From Tubulanus polymorphus (Eukaryota > Nemertea > Palaeonemertea > Tubulaniformes > Tubulanidae), in the NCBI RefSeq assembly GCF_964204645.1, contig NC_134031.1:13246501-13310500 (forward strand): DNA of 64,000 nucleotides, in the 5' to 3' direction. The notes below the pieces were generated by a model, which saw nothing but the letters and a program-made list of their open reading frames with translations, did no database searches and was not told the origin of the DNA. Below, piece by piece: positions 63,422 to 64,000 of this stretch. Both the position numbers and the translations under genes were made by a program. Every line of letters begins with the position of its first letter. Within the stretch, counting starts at the first letter, position 1.

Positions 63422-64000
63422 TTAAATAAATTCATATTTAAATGGGTGTTGTAATCTAAATAGTAATTTTGATCTTTTAATATTTTTCAACTTATCCATA
63501 TATTCATTATGTAAATCATGTGGAATAATATCATTTTCCTCAAGTGCATTTTTCATCGATTTTCTATCTTTATTGTAGAATAAAACTAGAAATCTAATGT
63601 TTTCTCTAAAGTCTTTAACAATTGAATTATATTTTTGATTTAAAACCCAAGTTGTTATCCCAAAATGTCTCCCAGAGAAAGCTAAATAGCATAACTCACT
63701 TTCTCTAACTTTTGAATCATGTAGATTAGCACAATCATCTATAATGAATAATGTATTTGATCCTTTATAAATATCAATTGCTATTTTAATACAATTATCT
63801 AAATTTTCTTTTACTGTTTTAGGATCTAATATAATAAATTTATTATTCCTAGTAATATTTCTATCATAAGTTTGATTAAATTCATATGTTGGGCAAAATA
63901 ATACTATATTATCAAAATAGTTTTCATAAACAGGTTCTAATAAATTTAATATAAAATAAGTTTTTCCACAATTTGTTACACCAGAAATTAACATATTATG
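63422..64000 (-). CDS. FtsK/HerA-type genome-packaging ATPase (A32-like), partial
   Basis: Walker A is GVTNCGKTYF just inside the right edge, and Walker B is TLFIIDDCA about 75 residues later. LNQKYNSIVKDFRENI is the sensor/arginine-finger region of this family. Such ATPases drive DNA into capsids of poxvirus-like viruses, Polintons, adintoviruses and virophages. The first in-window Met directly precedes Walker A and the frame continues to the right (H-N before it), so the real start is outside. Stop at 63422-63424. AT-rich codons, no introns. Confidence 0.85.
   Translation of the reverse strand, partial: HNMLISGVTNCGKTYFILNLLEPVYENYFDNIVLFCPTYEFNQTYDRNITRNNKFIILDPKTVKENLDNCIKIAIDIYKGSNTLFIIDDCANLHDSKVRESELCYLAFSGRHFGITTWVLNQKYNSIVKDFRENIRFLVLFYNKDRKSMKNALEENDIIPHDLHNEYMDKLKNIKRSKLLFRLQHPFKYEFI

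Larger units (their letters stand above)
60410..64000. mobile_element. Virus-like block (Polinton-like or other integrated eukaryotic DNA virus), partial
   Basis: Composition drops sharply to high A+T at about 60.4 kb. Genes are intronless, tightly packed and in strand groups, with a packaging ATPase, membrane proteins and TAAATG starts. No DNA polymerase, integrase or capsid gene is within the window, so the exact group stays open. Confidence 0.65.

Overview
This is a window of an animal nuclear genome. It is probably a marine invertebrate (lophotrochozoan or invertebrate deuterostome; I cannot narrow it further). The evidence is intron-rich homologues of conserved metazoan genes, GT-AG introns of about 0.1 to 5 kb, tRNA-derived SINE-like sequences, and many nested transposons. 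Most long reading frames here are transposon or microsatellite frames. The host genes are short exons that I assembled by eye from splice sites, phase and protein similarity.

Host genes. (1) Positions 1-4641, minus strand: four exons of a TMED/p24 cargo-receptor gene, running off the left edge before its transmembrane exon. (2) About 18 kb to 19.9 kb, plus strand: a small gene with a CpG-rich leader exon, tandemly repeated leader exons, two coding exons for a 55-residue protein and a poly(A) signal; I do not recognise the product. (3) Positions 25983-37010, minus strand: eight exons of HMCES, the SRAP-domain DNA-protein crosslink sensor. All four catalytic residues are present; the C-terminal exon(s) were not found. 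Weaker coding candidates lie at 23424-23571, 34031-34324 and 54840-55370.

Mobile DNA. A nearly complete Jockey/CR1-type LINE lies at about 12066-17152, with a PHD-type zinc-finger ORF1, endonuclease and reverse transcriptase, and one premature TGA. A decayed DIRS-type element lies at 40119-45090, inside the arms of another inverted-repeat element. It carries a piece of an HMCES intron flanked by duplicated DIRS sequence. Many non-autonomous DNA transposons are present. The commonest family has GCCCACTTGGGA ends and internal units of about 152 bp (copies near 23.8, 32.0, 37.5, 38.2, 46.3 and 55.4 kb). Two TTAA-flanked elements sit side by side in the centre of a larger palindrome at 50016-51320. 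An element at 51685-54110 carries seven units of about 190 bp.

Right end. From 57.1 to 60.4 kb lies an LTR-retrotransposon-like unit with an RRM-like frame, a Gag with a CCHC knuckle and a retropepsin. It has a candidate -1 slippery site exactly where the protease frame opens, and no reverse transcriptase follows. From about 60.4 kb to the edge is an AT-rich, intron-poor, virus-like block. It holds a FtsK/HerA-type packaging ATPase, two membrane-type proteins, a small zinc-ribbon-like protein and one unknown. Three of its genes begin at a TAAATG motif, and two share an almost identical leader of about 38 nt. This looks like part of an integrated Polinton-like or other eukaryotic DNA virus and is the most unusual part of the window.
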